Shown: in pieces, positions 43,534 through 53,463 of the stretch | Layout of the letters: the number at the start of each line of letters is the position of its first letter | Position numbering within the stretch: position 1 is the first letter of the stretch | Source: Acidovorax sp. SUPP3334 | Lineage (GTDB): Bacteria; Pseudomonadota; Gammaproteobacteria; Burkholderiales; Burkholderiaceae_C | Direction: 5' to 3' | NCBI RefSeq assembly: GCF_030159055.1 | Contig: NZ_BQXQ01000012.1 | Location: 1 to 64,000 of the forward strand | Length of the DNA: 64,000 nucleotides | Notes under the pieces: generated by a model | What the model saw: only the letters and a program-made list of their open reading frames with translations | Database searches by the model: none | What the model was told of the DNA's origin: nothing | Translations under genes and position numbers: made by a program

Positions 43534-46500
43534 TCAGGCCGAGGGTGGACGATCGACGTTGCCGCGGGGCAGCAGCTCAAAGGAATAGTCGATGGCGCTC
43601 GCCACACCGGGCTGCACCGCTCGGATGGCGGCGAATGGGTAATACGCGCCCACGGTGGGCAGAAACAGCACGTTGCCCGCCGCCCAGCCGTTGCCCCAGC
43701 CCGCAGACCGCAAGGTGAAGTAAGGCGCGCCGCTGATCGGGTTGATGGGAGCGATGTCGGTGTTGCGGCTGTACGTGCCGACGTTGCCCACGTGCTCGCC
43801 GATCACCTCCACGTCGGTGCCGCCGGTCAGCACGCGCAGCGCGAAGCGCTCGGTCAGCGCGCCGGCATTGGTCACCTGCACGGGGAAAGCGCCGTCGTTG
43901 TAGGTCGCCGGTGCCGGACCCGCGGGCCCGACGGCATCGAGCCAGGTCACGCCGTCCCAATTGAGCTGGTCCCACACCGGCAGCGCGCGGGCGGCCAGGT
44001 TGCCGGACATGAGGGCCGAGGACACCACAGTCCCAGCCGGGAACGCGTGCGAAAGCTGCTGCGTGAGCTTGATCGTGCCGTCGATCTGCACGTCGGCCGC
44101 CCGCACCATCTGCTCGATGCGGTGCAGCACCCGCACCGGCTGCACCCAGGTGGCAGGGTCCACGATCTGCACGGTGCCGGCGTCCAGATCCGCCGTCCAG
44201 CCGGCCTGGATCAGCTTGCCGTCGGCGCCGACCAGGTGCACGCGAGACAGCCGCGTGCGGGCCGCGGAGACCGTCTGCCCCGCGGCGTACGTGGCCGCCG
44301 GCACGGTGCCGGTGTGGCCCACCACCAGGTAGCTGCCCACCCGGTAGATCGGCACCCGGCCATCGGGCGGCAGGCGCACGGGATCGAGGCCCAGGATGTC
44401 CGCGTCCAGCGGCAGGTAGAAATACGCCACGCTGTTGTACCGCAGCGTGGTCGGGTCCACGGGCCAGGGGCGCCAGATCTTGCCAGCCTCGACCGCGCCC
44501 ACGTCGGCCGCGCGGTACCACCACTCGGCCTTTTGCGCGGGGGTGAGGTCCGCGTCGGGAACGAAGTCGCCGAACTGCAGTTCTCCCACGCCGGCCTCGT
44601 AGTCCATCCGGCCGCGCATGTGCTCGCCCGTGAAGTTGCCATCCAGGCCCGCCGTGGCCGTGAGCGCATTGCCCTGCAGGTCCAGCAGCGTGAGCACCAG
44701 GCCTCCCGGCTTGATCGGCGCGCTCTGCGTCCGGAAAAACACGCTCGCCGTGTTCCAGGCGCTGCGCTGGGTCCACAGGCTGGCAAGGGCGAAGGCGGTC
44801 GGGGCACCCGCCACCACGTAGTCCGTCATGCGGGCGAGACCCCGGCCGTAGTCCACCGTGCCACTCACAACGCCAGGCGCGGCATTGGTGCGGCCGCGGT
44901 ACAGCACGCCTTCGAAGTCGTCGTAGTTCTGCCCCATCCACACGATGCGCACGCTGCCTGGCACGATGCGATCCGTCGTGTAGCGGCACAGGTCGATCAC
45001 CACTTCGGGCGGCGCGAATTCTTCTTCGTACGCATCGGGCGCGAGCGGCGCGACCTTGTAGCGCACGATGACCGTGCCCAGCATCTGTTCGCCCACAGCG
45101 GCGGTGCTGTACTCACCGCCTTTGCTGGAGCTGCTGCCGGACGAAGACGTGGATGCCACCCGGTCAAACTCCTGGGCGTCCTCGTAGTCGCTGCTGTAGC
45201 TCTCCGTGGTCTTGTTGTAGCTGACCAGCTTGAGCACCACGGTCTTGGCCGCATAGGCTACCGTGCCCAGGCCCGCCACGAAGCCGCCCGCGCCGTCATC
45301 GGTGGCGCGATGGAGCGTGATGACGCGGTTGGAGTTCGTGGTGTCGCTGCCCGACGTGCGGCTGTAGCGGCTTGTGGTGTTCAGCGTGCCGATCACGTTG
45401 AGGAAGCCCGAGACATACGGCCGGCCGTCGATGACCTTGCGCTCGACCGCCATGCCGGGGACCAGGTTGCCGTAGCGCTCCCAAAGTGGCTCCTCCATCC
45501 AGCTCAAGGCGGTGATCGCCTCGGGCGCCTTTGACATGCTGGCGCTGGTGAGCTTGGCGCCGCTGGTGCTGCTCACCTCCTGCGCCGTGGACCATGCGAC
45601 CTCGATGCTGCCCGCGATGGGCTGCTGGGCCAGCGTGATCGTGGCCGAGCCAGTCGGGTCCAAGGCAGGCCCGGTAAAAACCTCCTCCTGCATTGATGCC
45701 GCCGTGTAGCTCGTGGAAAACGACCCGCCCGCGTCGATCATGGCGGCCGGGCGCAGGAAGATGCTGGAGCTGGGGTAGTCGATCTCGCCGGCCGCATCGC
45801 CAGCGAACTTGCCGGCGCCGTTGTCGGTGGCGGTGCGCATCTGACCGCCGGACAGCCAGGTGATGGTGACGGCGCCCGGGGTGGCGCCCGGATGGGCCAG
45901 CGTCCACGAGTACTCCGGCGCCCGCACCTGCGCGCCTTGTGCCGATCGGTTGTTGTAGCCCACGCGCTCGGCCCACTGGATGAGGATGCTGCTCGCGTCG
46001 TCCGGCATTGCCAGCAGAGTCATGTCCACGCTGCCGGTGGCGTAGATCACCCGGCCAGATCCCGAGCCGGCCAGCACGCCGGTGCCGTCGTCGGTGAGCG
46101 TGTACCAGTTGCCGAGTGCCCGGTAGCTGATGACCACGGTGCCGGGCTCGGGCAGCGGCTTGAGCATCGCGACGTATGAAAACCCGCGGTTGCTCTGCCC
46201 GATCTTGACGCGCTGGGTGTGGGCCGCCACGGCGACTTCCACACGGCGGGGTGCCTCGGCCAGCACGATCGTGCGCTCCGCTGCAGGGCGCTGGTCCAGC
46301 GCGGTGGTCTCGGTGCGCGAGCTGGGCACCAGTTGGGTGTAGATGCTGGCGACGCGCACCACCGAGTCGCCCAGCGCGGCGGGCGCCGCAAGGGGCGATG
46401 CGCCGTAGTACACCGCTGCATCGGCCACGGTGGTGTCGCGGATCACGGCCTTGCCGGCAGCAGGAGCGTACTCGCGCGATGGCGGCGAGCCAGGGAAGGC

Positions 46501-47106
46501 ATAGCGCAGCGCGTCGGTCAGGTCCACCTTGGTGACCGCGCCCTGATAGTCCACGAAGCCGCCGCTGGAACCGTAGGTGTAGGTGCGCTGCTCGGTCTCC
46601 GTGCGCGTCACGCGCACGAACTGAACCCGCTCGGTCGGCGTGCCTGCCTGATACGTCAGCACGAGGGTGCGCCCGATGTCCGGCGACGGTGTGCCGGGGC
46701 GATGGAAGATCTGGATAGAGCGCATGCCGACCACGTGGTCCTCCAGCAGGTAGCCCGACCACTGGGTGCCCTCGATCAGGTACGCGGCGATCGCGGCGGC
46801 GATCTCGGTGCGCCGCGCGAACAGGCCGCACTTGGCGAGCGTGATGCTCACCTGCGGATCGGTGGGCAGCTGCGACAGCACGATGTTGCTGCCCATGTAC
46901 ACGTCGGTGTTGGGCGTGAGGACGCCCACGTGCAGCTGGCGCATGGACACGTTGCCGCCAGCGCGATCGGTCTCCGTGACGTCCAAAAAAATGTTGTTGT
47001 TGCCGCCATAGGGGATCACGGTGCCGGTCGGCCCGCCGCCGCCCTCCGGCACGTCGGCCATGACGCGGCTTGAGAAAAGGTGGATGTCACCGTCCTGGAT
47101 GGGCAT
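43534..47106 (-). CDS. Large phage tail-tip (central) protein
   Basis: The 1190-residue protein begins MPIQDGDIHLFSSRVMADVP. It lacks enzyme motifs and consists of repeated beta-sandwich-like modules with recurring phrases such as ATDNGAGKFAG, TDDGTGVLAGSG and DDGAGGFVAGLG, which suggest internally related domains. It follows the tape measure gene in transcription order, the place of the tail-tip hub in siphovirus-type Mu-like phages. A Ser-rich patch (SSSGSSSSKGGEYS) near the middle is unusual. Confidence 0.75.
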   Translation of the reverse strand: MPIQDGDIHLFSSRVMADVPEGGGGPTGTVIPYGGNNNIFLDVTETDRAGGNVSMRQLHVGVLTPNTDVYMGSNIVLSQLPTDPQVSITLAKCGLFARRTEIAAAIAAYLIEGTQWSGYLLEDHVVGMRSIQIFHRPGTPSPDIGRTLVLTYQAGTPTERVQFVRVTRTETEQRTYTYGSSGGFVDYQGAVTKVDLTDALRYAFPGSPPSREYAPAAGKAVIRDTTVADAAVYYGASPLAAPAALGDSVVRVASIYTQLVPSSRTETTALDQRPAAERTIVLAEAPRRVEVAVAAHTQRVKIGQSNRGFSYVAMLKPLPEPGTVVISYRALGNWYTLTDDGTGVLAGSGSGRVIYATGSVDMTLLAMPDDASSILIQWAERVGYNNRSAQGAQVRAPEYSWTLAHPGATPGAVTITWLSGGQMRTATDNGAGKFAGDAAGEIDYPSSSIFLRPAAMIDAGGSFSTSYTAASMQEEVFTGPALDPTGSATITLAQQPIAGSIEVAWSTAQEVSSTSGAKLTSASMSKAPEAITALSWMEEPLWERYGNLVPGMAVERKVIDGRPYVSGFLNVIGTLNTTSRYSRTSGSDTTNSNRVITLHRATDDGAGGFVAGLGTVAYAAKTVVLKLVSYNKTTESYSSDYEDAQEFDRVASTSSSGSSSSKGGEYSTAAVGEQMLGTVIVRYKVAPLAPDAYEEEFAPPEVVIDLCRYTTDRIVPGSVRIVWMGQNYDDFEGVLYRGRTNAAPGVVSGTVDYGRGLARMTDYVVAGAPTAFALASLWTQRSAWNTASVFFRTQSAPIKPGGLVLTLLDLQGNALTATAGLDGNFTGEHMRGRMDYEAGVGELQFGDFVPDADLTPAQKAEWWYRAADVGAVEAGKIWRPWPVDPTTLRYNSVAYFYLPLDADILGLDPVRLPPDGRVPIYRVGSYLVVGHTGTVPAATYAAGQTVSAARTRLSRVHLVGADGKLIQAGWTADLDAGTVQIVDPATWVQPVRVLHRIEQMVRAADVQIDGTIKLTQQLSHAFPAGTVVSSALMSGNLAARALPVWDQLNWDGVTWLDAVGPAGPAPATYNDGAFPVQVTNAGALTERFALRVLTGGTDVEVIGEHVGNVGTYSRNTDIAPINPISGAPYFTLRSAGWGNGWAAGNVLFLPTVGAYYPFAAIRAVQPGVASAIDYSFELLPRGNVDRPPSA

Positions 47107-47109
47107 GGT

Positions 47110-47505
47110 TCAGACCTCGAAAAACTTGAAGGTGGGGAGATAGAGCAGCTCGGGCGTGATCTCGCCGTCCTCGAGCTTGTGGATCGGCTGGGCCTGGAAG
47201 CCGCCCGCGCCGTGGTCGAACATCACGCGGTAGGTGTCGCCGCGCAGCACCAGGTCGAGCTCGATGCCGGGCAACTTGGCCCAGGCCTGCAGCGTGGTGC
47301 ACAGCGCCCGGGTGATCCAGGCCGCGGTGTCGGTACCGACCAGCGTGATGGGCCGGCCAGCCTGCTTGACGGCGACGTCCACGAGCAGCGCGCCGGTGGT
47401 GCTGTAGGCCGTGGCCTGATCGACCGGGCTCCAGCCGAATTCGTCGGTCCACTGCAATCGATCGCTGATGTGGGCCGTGGTGCCGTTGTATGTGAGGGTG
47501 ATCAT
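47110..47505 (-). CDS. Phage distal-tail protein
   Basis: The 131-residue protein begins MITLTYNGTTAHISDRLQW. It has beta-rich segments and an alpha-helix (WITRALCTTLQAWAKLPGIE). It is located between the tape measure and the large tip protein, the usual position of a small distal tail or tail-completion component. The preferred ATG at 47505 lies 14 bp after the tape measure stop. Confidence 0.68.
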   Translation of the reverse strand: MITLTYNGTTAHISDRLQWTDEFGWSPVDQATAYSTTGALLVDVAVKQAGRPITLVGTDTAAWITRALCTTLQAWAKLPGIELDLVLRGDTYRVMFDHGAGGFQAQPIHKLEDGEITPELLYLPTFKFFEV

Positions 47506-47519
47506 GGTGTTGCAGTGCC

Positions 47520-50500
47520 TCAGATGGCGGCGCCCTTGGCCTGGGCGAGGTCGCGCAGCAGATCGATCTCGGTCTGAGCGCTCTGGGCATCGACGTGGCG
47601 CGTGGTGCCGCGGACCACGCCCCAGTCGCCTGCGCCGTTGATCGTGATGTTGTTGACGTAGGTGGCGCCGCCGGTGCCTGGGGCTGGCGCGGGCGACGGG
47701 GTTGGCGATGGAGCGGGCGACGGGCTGGTGGAGGGCGTCTTGTTCTTGTTGCGCTCGTACTCCAGCATGGTGTTGGCTTCTGATTTGCCATTGCCGTACT
47801 GGTAGTAATCCACCATCTTTCCCAGCGCCTCGGCCAGGGTGGAAGATGGGCCACCCCATTTCTTTTGCGCTTCGCTGGCCACGTATGGCACGGAGCCGTC
47901 GGGCTGGACAAACTGAGCGGCCAGGCGCTCTGCGAGCAGTTCGTCCATACCGGCCTGCTTGAGGTAGTCAATGATGGCGGCGCGGGTCCATACCCACTGC
48001 TGCTGAACGTTGCCCTTGGCATCCGACGTCATGCCGTCCTTGTTGCGGAACTGGTAGCCGCCCGTGCCCACTTCTTGGACGCCAGGACTCAGTTCCTCTC
48101 CACGGGTGCTGCGCCGGCCAGATTCGAACAAGCCTTTGTCACCTTCGCCCGGACGTCCGTACTTCTCGGCCATGCGTTGCTGGTACTCCTGCAGGGCACG
48201 GCTCGCAACGTTGATCGAGGAGCCGACGCCAGTCCAGTCCTTCACCATGCTGCCTGCCGCGCGATTGCTGGAGTTTGCGACGTCCGCGAGCGAGTCGCGC
48301 AGCTTGAGCGTGCTCTTGCCGGCGCTGTCGATGACTACTTCGAAGCCACGCACGGCGGCCTGGCCTTCAACCCAGGCGGGTGCAATACCTTTGTTGGCAG
48401 CGATGGCCGCCTCGGCTGCTTTCTTGAAGCCCTCGCCGAGCTCGCGAGCACTGGCCGTACCGCTGGCCGTCAATGTGTCGTAGGCATCCTTGGCATTCGT
48501 CGCGGTTTTCTTGAGCGACTCATCGGACGTGATGCCGAGTTGCTTCATTGCTTCTCGCACGCTGTTGATCGCCGGAGTCGCCTTGTCCATGGCATCTTTC
48601 AGCTCGTTGGCTTTCTCCCGCGCCTGGTCAAGCAGCCCGTCGGTGATCTTGTCTCCGAGCACTTTGCGCAGTTGCTCGATACGACCGCGCAGGTTGTCGA
48701 TCGCAGCCTGGCCATCGGTCGTTTCGATCGCTTTGGACAGACTTGCAACCAGCACCCGACCGGTATCTACTCCCTGCGCCTTGAGGCTATCCAGCCCATT
48801 CACGATGGCTTCTACATCGTTGATCGCACTACGGGAAGCCGCTCCGATCTTCCCCTGAAGCTGGTCAAACTCCAGGCCGGTTCGACGCACAGCCTCGCGC
48901 AGCAAGCTGTCCATCAACTGCGCAGCCCGCGAACTCTCCCGGGTCAGCACCGCAAACGCCGCTTCCGACTTCGCTTTCAACGCCGTGAACTCATCGCCAG
49001 ACACACCACGTGCGATTGCGGCTTGCACCGCAACTGCCGCCTTCTCGGCCTCTGCCTGCGCTGCCCCGAATGCCAGCCGCGCCTTCACTTCGAAGTCGGC
49101 CAAATCCTTGCCATTGAGCGCTTGCGCCCAAGCCGCCTGCAACTCGGTGGCGGTGATCTTTCCATCGGCAGAGAGCTTTTCCAGTACCGCAGAGAAGTCA
49201 CGAATGCCTTGGACTTTCGTCAGGTCGAACGAGTCCGTGGCCTTCTTCAAGGCCTCGGCTGTGCTGTTGCCTTCTTTGGTGAGTTGCTCAAACTCGGCCA
49301 CGCTGGCACGCGCTGCCTTCGAAAGATCAAACGTGCGGTCAATTGCTGCCTGGATGGATACGGCCAATCGCTCCCGATCTGCGGCCGCTTCCTTGGCGAT
49401 GTCCGCCTGCAGCTTCTCCGCCCGGACGAGTTCCTCCGTGCGGTCCTTGTAACCCGCCAGCTTTGCAGCGCTCTCGCCGATCCAGGTGCCGATGTCCTTG
49501 AAGTTCGCGGCGATGGCAACCAAGACAAAAGTAGGCAGGCCACCCAGCATCCCCGCGAACCGCCCCAGGACACCCGTGCCAGCAGATACCGCTCCCGAGG
49601 CGGCGCGCACCTGTGCGCCTAGCCCTGAGAACGCACCAGCAAACCGGTTCGCACTCGAAGCCGCAGCGGCATTGGCTGTGGCATTGGCGCTGGTCGCTGC
49701 CGTGTTGGCTACTTTTGTTGCAGCGTTGGCAACGATGGCGACAGTGTTTTGCACTGTGGCAGCGGTGTTTGCTGCAGTGGCGGCGGTGCTCCCTGTTGTT
49801 GCAGTCGCCGCCCCTTGTGCTGCCGCGCCGATGCCCAAAAAATGCTGCGCCAAGCGCAGCGCAGTAAACGCTGCCACCGCCTGCCCAGCATCAATCAACA
49901 AGCCTGCAACGGTCCGTAGATTGTTTGCCAGCGCCTCGATCCCCTTCGCCGCGAGTGCACTGGAACCCGTGGCCTTGTCGGTCTCGCCCACGTACAGCGT
50001 CCATTGCGTGGACAGATCCTGCAAGGCGCGGCCCACGGTGGGCGGCAGCTTGGCGAACTCGCCGGCCACCGTCTGGCTTTGGCCCTTGAGCGCCTTGATG
50101 ACGGTGTCGCTGGTGAGCAGGCCGGCTTCGGCCATCTTGCGCAGCTCGCCGGTGGTGACGCCCAGCCCATCGGCCAGGGCACGCGCCAGGCGCGGGCTTT
50201 GCTCCATGACGGAGTTGAATTCGTCGCCCCGCAGCGCGCCGCCTTGCAGACCCTGCACCAGCTGCGTGATGGCGGCGCTGGAGGCTTGGGCGCCAGCGCC
50301 ACTCAGCTGGATGGCCTGGTTGATCGTCTCGGTCAGCGCCAGGCTTTGCGCGCTCGCCTGGGCCGTGGACAGCCCGGCATCCTTACCGGCTTGCGCCAGG
50401 CGGGTGAAGAGCACCCCCGTGTCTTCGAGGGCGCTGTGCGTGCGCAGCGCCACCTCGGTGACGCCCTGCCAGCTGCGGGTGAAGTTGTCGCCTTCTCCGG

Positions 50501-51641
50501 TGACCAGCTTGATGCGCGACTGCAGGTTATTGAACTGGTCGGCGATCTGCCCGACTTCCTTGACGCTGAGCACCACCCCAAGACCTGCCGCAAACCGGGT
50601 GAGCATCTGCGTGGCCTGGGCCAGTTCGTTGCCCATCTTCACCTGGCCAGCCGCGGCCGTCTCGCTCGCCGCTCCGAGTTCGCGAGCACGCTGCGCGGCC
50701 TGGTCGGTGGCAGCGGACTGCACCCGCAGCGCCCGCGCGGTGTTGTCTGCGGCCTGGAGTTCCTGACTCTGCGCCTGGGTCAGTGGGCCCAGTGCCGACA
50801 ACTGCTCGCGCCGTGCCTGCGCCACCTGAGCGACCGCAGTGGCCTCCGCGCGCAGACCCCGGGCAGTCAGGGCCAGCTGGTCCGACTCGATCTGCCGCAG
50901 CCGGTTCTGCGCCTGTATGGCGGCCGCCTGGTCGCCCAGCGCCTGGGCGGTCTGCAGCCGGCCTTGCTGCTCTTCGCGCGCAAGGACCAGGTGCTGGCGC
51001 TGCAACTCGATCTCGGACTGGTCCACCTGCAGTCCGGCCTTGATGGCGCGGGTTTTCGCGTCCACCGACGTGGCGAGCTCCGCCAGCTCGCTGCCGGCCT
51101 TGTCCGAGGCTTGGCCAACGTCAGCCAAGCCTTTGCTCGCGGCCTGCGAGCCGGTGCCCAGTGCATGCGCTTGCGCTTCAGCCTGGGCCTCGGCGGTAGT
51201 CAGCCGGCCAATGCCGCCTTGCGCCTGCTGGGCATCTGCGCCCAGCTCGGCCACGGCCTGGCCCGCGGCGCTGCTGCCCGCGCCCAGATCTGCTGCCTGC
51301 TGCCTGGCCTGTCCCTCGGCCGCAGCCAGCTGCTGCAGGCCGCCTCCTGCCTGCGCCGCAGCCTGGCCCACGCCGTCCACCTCTTGCGCCGTGGTCGCGG
51401 CGCTGCTGCCCAGCTCCGCACTGTTGGCTTGTGCCTTGTCCTCGGCCGCGGCCAACTGGTCCAGGCCTCCACCCGCCTGGCCAGCCGCATCGCCGAGCTT
51501 GTCCAACCCGGTGCCTGCGGCTGTGGCGGCCGACCCCAGCTCCTTGGTGCTGTCCTCGACCTTGGCCACGTCGTTGGCGAGTTCGCCCAGTCCGGCGTTT
51601 TTCACCCGGACGGTAAATTCGATCTCGTTTTCGTTGGCCAT
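47520..51641 (-). CDS. Tape measure protein
   Basis: The 1373-residue protein has an N-terminal coiled-coil part (1-350) and a tape-measure N-terminal domain near 350-560 (LPPTVGRALQDLSTQWTLYV). A hydrophobic Ala/Thr/Asn-rich segment follows around 600-690, then long helices and a beta-rich C-terminus (TYVNNITINGAGDWGVV). Residues 49-174 are three consecutive 42-residue repeats with a partial fourth. Tape measure length sets tail length, here predicted for a siphovirus-type tail. No lysozyme or peptidase domain is visible. No chaperone genes precede it. Confidence 0.9.
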   Translation of the reverse strand: MANENEIEFTVRVKNAGLGELANDVAKVEDSTKELGSAATAAGTGLDKLGDAAGQAGGGLDQLAAAEDKAQANSAELGSSAATTAQEVDGVGQAAAQAGGGLQQLAAAEGQARQQAADLGAGSSAAGQAVAELGADAQQAQGGIGRLTTAEAQAEAQAHALGTGSQAASKGLADVGQASDKAGSELAELATSVDAKTRAIKAGLQVDQSEIELQRQHLVLAREEQQGRLQTAQALGDQAAAIQAQNRLRQIESDQLALTARGLRAEATAVAQVAQARREQLSALGPLTQAQSQELQAADNTARALRVQSAATDQAAQRARELGAASETAAAGQVKMGNELAQATQMLTRFAAGLGVVLSVKEVGQIADQFNNLQSRIKLVTGEGDNFTRSWQGVTEVALRTHSALEDTGVLFTRLAQAGKDAGLSTAQASAQSLALTETINQAIQLSGAGAQASSAAITQLVQGLQGGALRGDEFNSVMEQSPRLARALADGLGVTTGELRKMAEAGLLTSDTVIKALKGQSQTVAGEFAKLPPTVGRALQDLSTQWTLYVGETDKATGSSALAAKGIEALANNLRTVAGLLIDAGQAVAAFTALRLAQHFLGIGAAAQGAATATTGSTAATAANTAATVQNTVAIVANAATKVANTAATSANATANAAAASSANRFAGAFSGLGAQVRAASGAVSAGTGVLGRFAGMLGGLPTFVLVAIAANFKDIGTWIGESAAKLAGYKDRTEELVRAEKLQADIAKEAAADRERLAVSIQAAIDRTFDLSKAARASVAEFEQLTKEGNSTAEALKKATDSFDLTKVQGIRDFSAVLEKLSADGKITATELQAAWAQALNGKDLADFEVKARLAFGAAQAEAEKAAVAVQAAIARGVSGDEFTALKAKSEAAFAVLTRESSRAAQLMDSLLREAVRRTGLEFDQLQGKIGAASRSAINDVEAIVNGLDSLKAQGVDTGRVLVASLSKAIETTDGQAAIDNLRGRIEQLRKVLGDKITDGLLDQAREKANELKDAMDKATPAINSVREAMKQLGITSDESLKKTATNAKDAYDTLTASGTASARELGEGFKKAAEAAIAANKGIAPAWVEGQAAVRGFEVVIDSAGKSTLKLRDSLADVANSSNRAAGSMVKDWTGVGSSINVASRALQEYQQRMAEKYGRPGEGDKGLFESGRRSTRGEELSPGVQEVGTGGYQFRNKDGMTSDAKGNVQQQWVWTRAAIIDYLKQAGMDELLAERLAAQFVQPDGSVPYVASEAQKKWGGPSSTLAEALGKMVDYYQYGNGKSEANTMLEYERNKNKTPSTSPSPAPSPTPSPAPAPGTGGATYVNNITINGAGDWGVVRGTTRHVDAQSAQTEIDLLRDLAQAKGAAI
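51120..51497 (-). repeat. Three 42-residue (126-bp) repeats in the tape measure gene
   Basis: Units begin at LGDAAGQAGG, VGQAAAQAGG and LGADAQQAQG, each 42 residues, with aligned QLAAAE/RLTTAE and AELG/ADLG/HALG landmarks. A partial fourth starts VGQASDKAGS. The register is exact in protein, while the DNA has diverged. Confidence 0.88.
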
Positions 51642-51732
51642 GGCAGGAGGTCAGGGATGCGGGAGGGGGAACAGAGAAGGCCGCGCGCCGCCTGGAACTG
51701 CGGCGGGCGGCCCAGGTGCCGTCGCGGTGCGA

Positions 51733-52497
51733 TCAACCCATGCGGGTGCGGTAGTAGCGGCTGATGCCGGCGCCGGACTTCGTTGGATCCATCAGCACCG
51801 TTCCCTCGACGTCCAGCGCATTGAAGCCCTTGCCGATCAAGGTCAGGTTCTTCGTGATGCCCTGGCTGGCCCGGAAGATGTTCACAACCACCGGGTTGCC
51901 GCTGTCTGCCTCGTTCAGTCCACCGAAGATCAGTTCCAGCTCCACGGCCTTGGTGGTGAGCGCCTCGATCGCTGCGTATTCCCCGTAGCTGTAGCTGACC
52001 CAGAGCTTGTCGGCGCTGGCCACATCCGCGGCATCCGCCAGCAGGAAGACCCCTTCCGGCCGCACCTCATAGTTGCCGGCCATGTCCACCACGGCCGCTG
52101 CCGCAGCGGTCGCCCCCTTCTTTAGCACGACGGCCGTAGGGCTGATGTGTTGCAGCGGCAGCAGGCCACCCAGGGTGGCGACATGTGGTTCATCGGCTTC
52201 GGTACCAGCATCGATCGATTCGACGGTACCAAGCACGCTGCGCGCCAGGTTGATCACGTTCAGGTCCGCGAACTTGGCCTTGATCTTGACCTCCTTCACA
52301 CGCCTCACTTCAGCGTGGGTGCCGCCCCCGATCGCTGTCATGTCTTCCTGGGTTTGCACGTCCTCGCTGTGCTCGAGGCCCAGCTCAAGGACGTTGCCCA
52401 CTGGCATGGGCAGCACGGTAGATCCGTAGGCGCGGGCGTAGACCTGGCCCACCGTCATGCTGGGTTTGTAGATTTGCTTGGTGACTTCGATGGCCAT
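51733..52497 (-). CDS. Major tail tube protein
   Basis: The 254-residue protein begins MAIEVTKQIYKPSMTVGQVY. Its beta-rich body (VKEVKIKAKFADLNVINLAR, YEVRPEGVFLLADA, AVELELIFGGLNEAD) fits the tail tube family of B3-like siphoviral Mu relatives. It precedes the tape measure gene. No contractile sheath gene is present, agreeing with a flexible noncontractile tail. Confidence 0.78.
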   Translation of the reverse strand: MAIEVTKQIYKPSMTVGQVYARAYGSTVLPMPVGNVLELGLEHSEDVQTQEDMTAIGGGTHAEVRRVKEVKIKAKFADLNVINLARSVLGTVESIDAGTEADEPHVATLGGLLPLQHISPTAVVLKKGATAAAAAVVDMAGNYEVRPEGVFLLADAADVASADKLWVSYSYGEYAAIEALTTKAVELELIFGGLNEADSGNPVVVNIFRASQGITKNLTLIGKGFNALDVEGTVLMDPTKSGAGISRYYRTRMG

Positions 52498-52515
52498 GGT
52501 GGCTCCTGTAAAAAA

Positions 52516-52989
52516 TCAGCGTTGAAACACCGTCTCGACCAGGAAGGCGAGCGGCAGATACATGAAGCCCGCGGCGCTGATGCCGGAGCCTGGTGCGGGT
52601 GCCAGGCGCATCGGCCCGGCCACGTTGGGGGGGCGATAGCCCATGAGGGCGGCACCGGCACGGGCTGCGAGCTCGCCGGCCTGGGCACGGACGGCCTCCC
52701 CCGTTTTGAGGGTGCGGACGTTGCGCACCGCTGCCACGATCAGCCAGGTGTGGTCCAGCCGGGCGGCCGCCCCATCGGCCCGCGCTTCCAGCACCCGAAA
52801 GCCGTTCCACACCACATGCACGGCGGGCGTGGGCTGGTTCTCTTCCTTGATGCCGGACAGGTCGGTGGCGGTGAGCACGTGCACGGCTGGCTGCAGCCCC
52901 TTGAGCGCTTCCTTGAGCCGATCCACGATGTGCGGCTCGGGCTCCAGGAAGTTGTTGGGATGCGCCGGTACGACCGGGGCGGTGGCCAT
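52516..52989 (-). CDS. Phage gp37-like tail terminator/completion protein
   Basis: The 157-residue protein (MATAPVVPAHPNNFLEPEPH) has the size, position and mixed alpha/beta pattern (HIVDRLKEALKGLQPAVHVL, HVVWNGFRVLEARADG) of the Mu gp37-type protein that follows gp36. The ATG at 52989 overlaps the original stop of the gp36-type gene (TGATG), showing that the ancestral gp36 frame ended there. Confidence 0.7.
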   Translation of the reverse strand: MATAPVVPAHPNNFLEPEPHIVDRLKEALKGLQPAVHVLTATDLSGIKEENQPTPAVHVVWNGFRVLEARADGAAARLDHTWLIVAAVRNVRTLKTGEAVRAQAGELAARAGAALMGYRPPNVAGPMRLAPAPGSGISAAGFMYLPLAFLVETVFQR

Positions 52990-53449
52990 CAATAGGCCCC
53001 CCAGTCGAAGGCGCTACCAGGGGCGCGGGTGACCATGTGGCCGGCGGGTTGCGCCACCTCGGTATCGGTGCCGCCCAGGCTGCGCCGCGGCGCAGATCCT
53101 CGGGCACGGAACTGCCATACAAGCGCTTGAGCGCGATCGCCGCGACGGCGCTGGGCAGGCTGCTGCCCTTCACCAGGTCATCCGGCAGCGGCATGCGCAC
53201 GCGGTAGCGCGGGAAGAGGTAGGTGTCGGCATGGCGGCTGGCACGATCCAGTGCGTCCTGCAGTCGAGCCAGGGCGGCGGCTGCAACCGCCACCGCCTCG
53301 GGCTCCCAGGCACTAGTGTCGCCACCGCCGGCCGCTACCGAAAGTAGCGCGCTGTCCAGCACTGCTTCCGGAGCGCCGCGCTGTGCCAGCTCGCGCCAGC
53401 CATCGGTGGCGGCGTTGGCCAGGTCGGTCAAGGTGGCATAGGCGGCCAT
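52989..53449 (-). pseudogene. gp36-type (DUF1320) head-tail protein gene, frameshifted
   Basis: The 5' frame encodes a normal DUF1320 N-terminus (MAAYATLTDLANAATDG, then YLFPRYRVRMPLPDDL, and SAVAAIALKRLYGSSVPEDL). The expected helix after it is missing. The family C-terminus SLGGTDTEVAQPAGHMVTRA, ending FDWGAY, is found in a different frame and stops at 52989-52991. A deletion that is not a multiple of three near 53060-53100 has joined the parts out of frame, so translation from the original start runs on through gp37 as nonsense. The product is expected to be nonfunctional. Confidence 0.78.
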
Positions 53450-53463
53450 CGTGGGACCAGGCT

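Noticed and set aside
52385-53449. A 354-residue protein covering gp36 and gp37 regions
   Set aside because: After about residue 130 it reads gp37 and tail tube DNA in the wrong frame. It is a frameshifted gp36 gene.
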